This document shows positions 62,758 through 64,000 of a DNA stretch of 64,000 nt, in pieces (within the stretch, counting starts at the first letter, position 1; each line of letters opens with the position of its first letter). The stretch comes from Pseudomonadota bacterium (GTDB lineage Bacteria; Desulfobacterota; Desulfobulbia; Desulfobulbales; Desulfocapsaceae). The notes under the pieces were generated by a model. That model had not been told where the DNA came from. It worked only from the letters and a program-made list of their open reading frames with translations, and made no database searches. The position numbers were made by a program, and so were the translations under genes. The DNA is taken from assembly GCA_018817385.1 (NCBI GenBank), contig JAHIUA010000088.1, positions 19,317 to 83,316 of the forward strand, read 5' to 3'.

Positions 62758-63459
62758 TTGGTGAGAGCGTCACATGGATGCACGGCTTGCCACAGGGGAA
62801 AGGTCCAGGCGGTCTCAGCGAATACCTTGATTGAGAAAACGCTGTCTCTTTTCTGGACAGACAGCAACTGGGAGCATGCTTTGCAATCCATCGAAAAGAT
62901 TTTAAGTTTCATTGTAGAAATTGAGAAACTGAAGGATGTTCATCGAAAAACTAGACCTGTTGGCCTGGAGCGTTATGAGAACTCCGCTGAGCACAGTTGG
63001 CATGTCTGTCTCTCCGCCTTAATGTTGAAAGATTACGCAAATGAAGCGATTGATGTTAATCGAGTGATTCAAATGCTTCTGATACACGATCTTGGTGAAA
63101 TAGATGCTGGCGACACCATTATTTATGCGAGCGAGACCCAGCAATTAAAGGATGAAGAAGCTTCCGGATTGAAGCGGATCCTCAGTATGCTCCCCGAAGG
63201 TAAGGCTGAGGAGTATATGTTGCTCTGGTATGAGTTTGAAGAGGGGGGGACGGCAGATTCAAGATATGCCAAGGCAATTGATCGGGTTCCGCCATTGCTT
63301 CACAATCTCTATGGTAATGGACATAGTTGGAGGGAGAATAAGGTCTCTAAAGAAAAGGTATTTTCTTTGAATAGTCGTATAGCCCAAGGGAGTAAGAAGT
63401 TATGGCATGTCCTGGAAGGCAAATTAGAAAAAGCTGTTGCCTCTGGAATACTTAAATGA
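62758..63459 (+). CDS. HD-domain phosphohydrolase (YfbR-like)
   Basis: Up to 233 residues. The conserved part begins near SIEKILSFIVEIEKLK (about 44), then RYENSAEHSWHVCLSALML near 72, the HD pair in LLIHDLGEIDAGD near 108 and RVPPLLHNLYGNG near 176. This is the pattern of YfbR/YGK1-type 5'-nucleotidases and HD hydrolases. The first 25 residues (HGCTACHRGK) look non-coding. The start is uncertain, since no ATG is available: the TTG at 62758 or GTG at 62761 bound the frame, and a TTG near 62830 is plausible. Confidence 0.8.
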   Translation: MVRASHGCTACHRGKVQAVSANTLIEKTLSLFWTDSNWEHALQSIEKILSFIVEIEKLKDVHRKTRPVGLERYENSAEHSWHVCLSALMLKDYANEAIDVNRVIQMLLIHDLGEIDAGDTIIYASETQQLKDEEASGLKRILSMLPEGKAEEYMLLWYEFEEGGTADSRYAKAIDRVPPLLHNLYGNGHSWRENKVSKEKVFSLNSRIAQGSKKLWHVLEGKLEKAVASGILK

Positions 63460-63866
63460 GGGGTTGCAGAAGAGCTGGTCAGGTCACTGTTTTGTTGCTG
63501 CCCTGCCTCATTCTATCCGTCCAAGTCGCGTTCTGCGAAAAGAAAAACAGATAAGAAGCCTCGCGATTCCAGGTGACTGGATAGTCTGGAACCGCATGCG
63601 GACAGATTCCACTGCTGTGATTATCAGCGCGATACGTTGCTTGCTTGTTCCCACAATCACCCTCAGCGCCTTTCCAGCAGCACCTCCTCAGCTCTTCAAC
63701 GCCCTCTTATCTGGCCATCGGTGAGTAGAGCTCATGCTGTTAACGGCTGCCTGTCTGTACATGATCCTCTTCCCCCAACCCTCCGGGCATACGCTTGGCT
63801 CGCTGTTCCTAAGATGAAATTTCCTTGTCATATCAAAAAGAGGTATGCCAAGGAAATTTTAGCTAG
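63460..63866. other. Intergenic region before MITE copy 3 (407 bp)
   Basis: No gene, RNA gene or clear terminator is seen. The only structure is the short palindrome CCGCATGCGG near 63592-63601. Overlapping frames of about 90 codons on the + strand have proline- and serine-rich, non-protein-like content. The region ends at the CTAG (63863-63866) that flanks the third repeat copy. Confidence 0.5.
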
Positions 63867-64000
63867 GAGTCTGTCGGATTTAGAGAATCGTAGCGAAAAT
63901 TAGAGAAATCGAGACCAGATTTTCATGGATTTGAGGCGAATAGCAGGCCTATTTAACGAAAATCTATGGAAATATGGGCCGATTTGTCAAATTTGCAGCA
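63867..64000 (+). repeat. MITE-like element, copy 3 (truncated by window end)
   Basis: It begins GAGTCTGTCGGATTTAGA straight after a CTAG and follows copy 2 almost base for base for 134 bases in the same orientation. The right terminus should lie about 26 bases beyond the window. Confidence 0.9.

Overview
The window reads as chromosomal DNA of a Gram-negative, anaerobic, sulfur-metabolising bacterium, most likely a member of the Desulfobulbales (Desulfobacterota). The evidence is a meso-diaminopimelate-type murein pathway, a single-chain pyruvate:ferredoxin oxidoreductase, a rhodanese-tailed CoA-disulfide/polysulfide reductase, rubredoxin-like and YkgJ-type cysteine proteins, many histidine kinases, a sigma-54-type promoter, and small families I associate with Deltaproteobacteria. 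The lineage is inferred from gene content; no rRNA is present.

Layout. Positions 1-11994 hold the distal part of a division/cell-wall (dcw) cluster on the + strand: a murE-murF fusion (5' end outside the window), mraY, murD, murG, murC, murB, ftsQ, ftsA, ftsZ. ftsW (normally between murD and murG) and ddl (normally before ftsQ) are absent from their usual places. The same strand continues with a radical SAM protein, a membrane sensor kinase and a FetA/FetB-type metal exporter (12118-16810). Then come a rubredoxin-like protein, a conserved hypothetical protein and rsgA (to 19368).

Positions 20012-23033 (- strand) hold a periplasmic binding protein followed by a chemoreceptor with a ten-cysteine insert. 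A gene-poor stretch (about 23.1-25.06 kb) follows, then an FAD/rhodanese reductase, a HEAT-repeat response regulator, a PHP phosphatase, a YkgJ-type protein, nifJ and a CBS-domain protein. A pabB-pabC fusion (36297-38216) converges on two BmpB/BmpC-like permease genes that look eroded: the first has no clear start, the second has a long unlikely tail, and no ATPase or binding protein is nearby.

Positions 42479-51722 are rich in signalling genes: a phosphorelay hybrid kinase overlapping an HD-GYP response regulator, a second hybrid kinase, and a diguanylate cyclase behind a sigma-54-type promoter; a TM2 protein and nagZ lie between. Positions 52350-56190 hold a UvrD-type helicase, folC and an HNH protein. 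The end of the window looks accessory: a secreted repeat protein, tRNA-Arg(CCG), a partial tRNA-like copy, a 55-bp palindrome, a small radical SAM/SPASM enzyme, a zinc-ribbon protein, an NYN protein, a DUF6172-like protein and an HD hydrolase.

Three copies of a 160-bp CTAG-flanked element with inverted termini (23293, 27118 and 63867, the last cut by the window end) form a MITE-like family. I found no rRNA, CRISPR array, complete insertion sequence or prophage.
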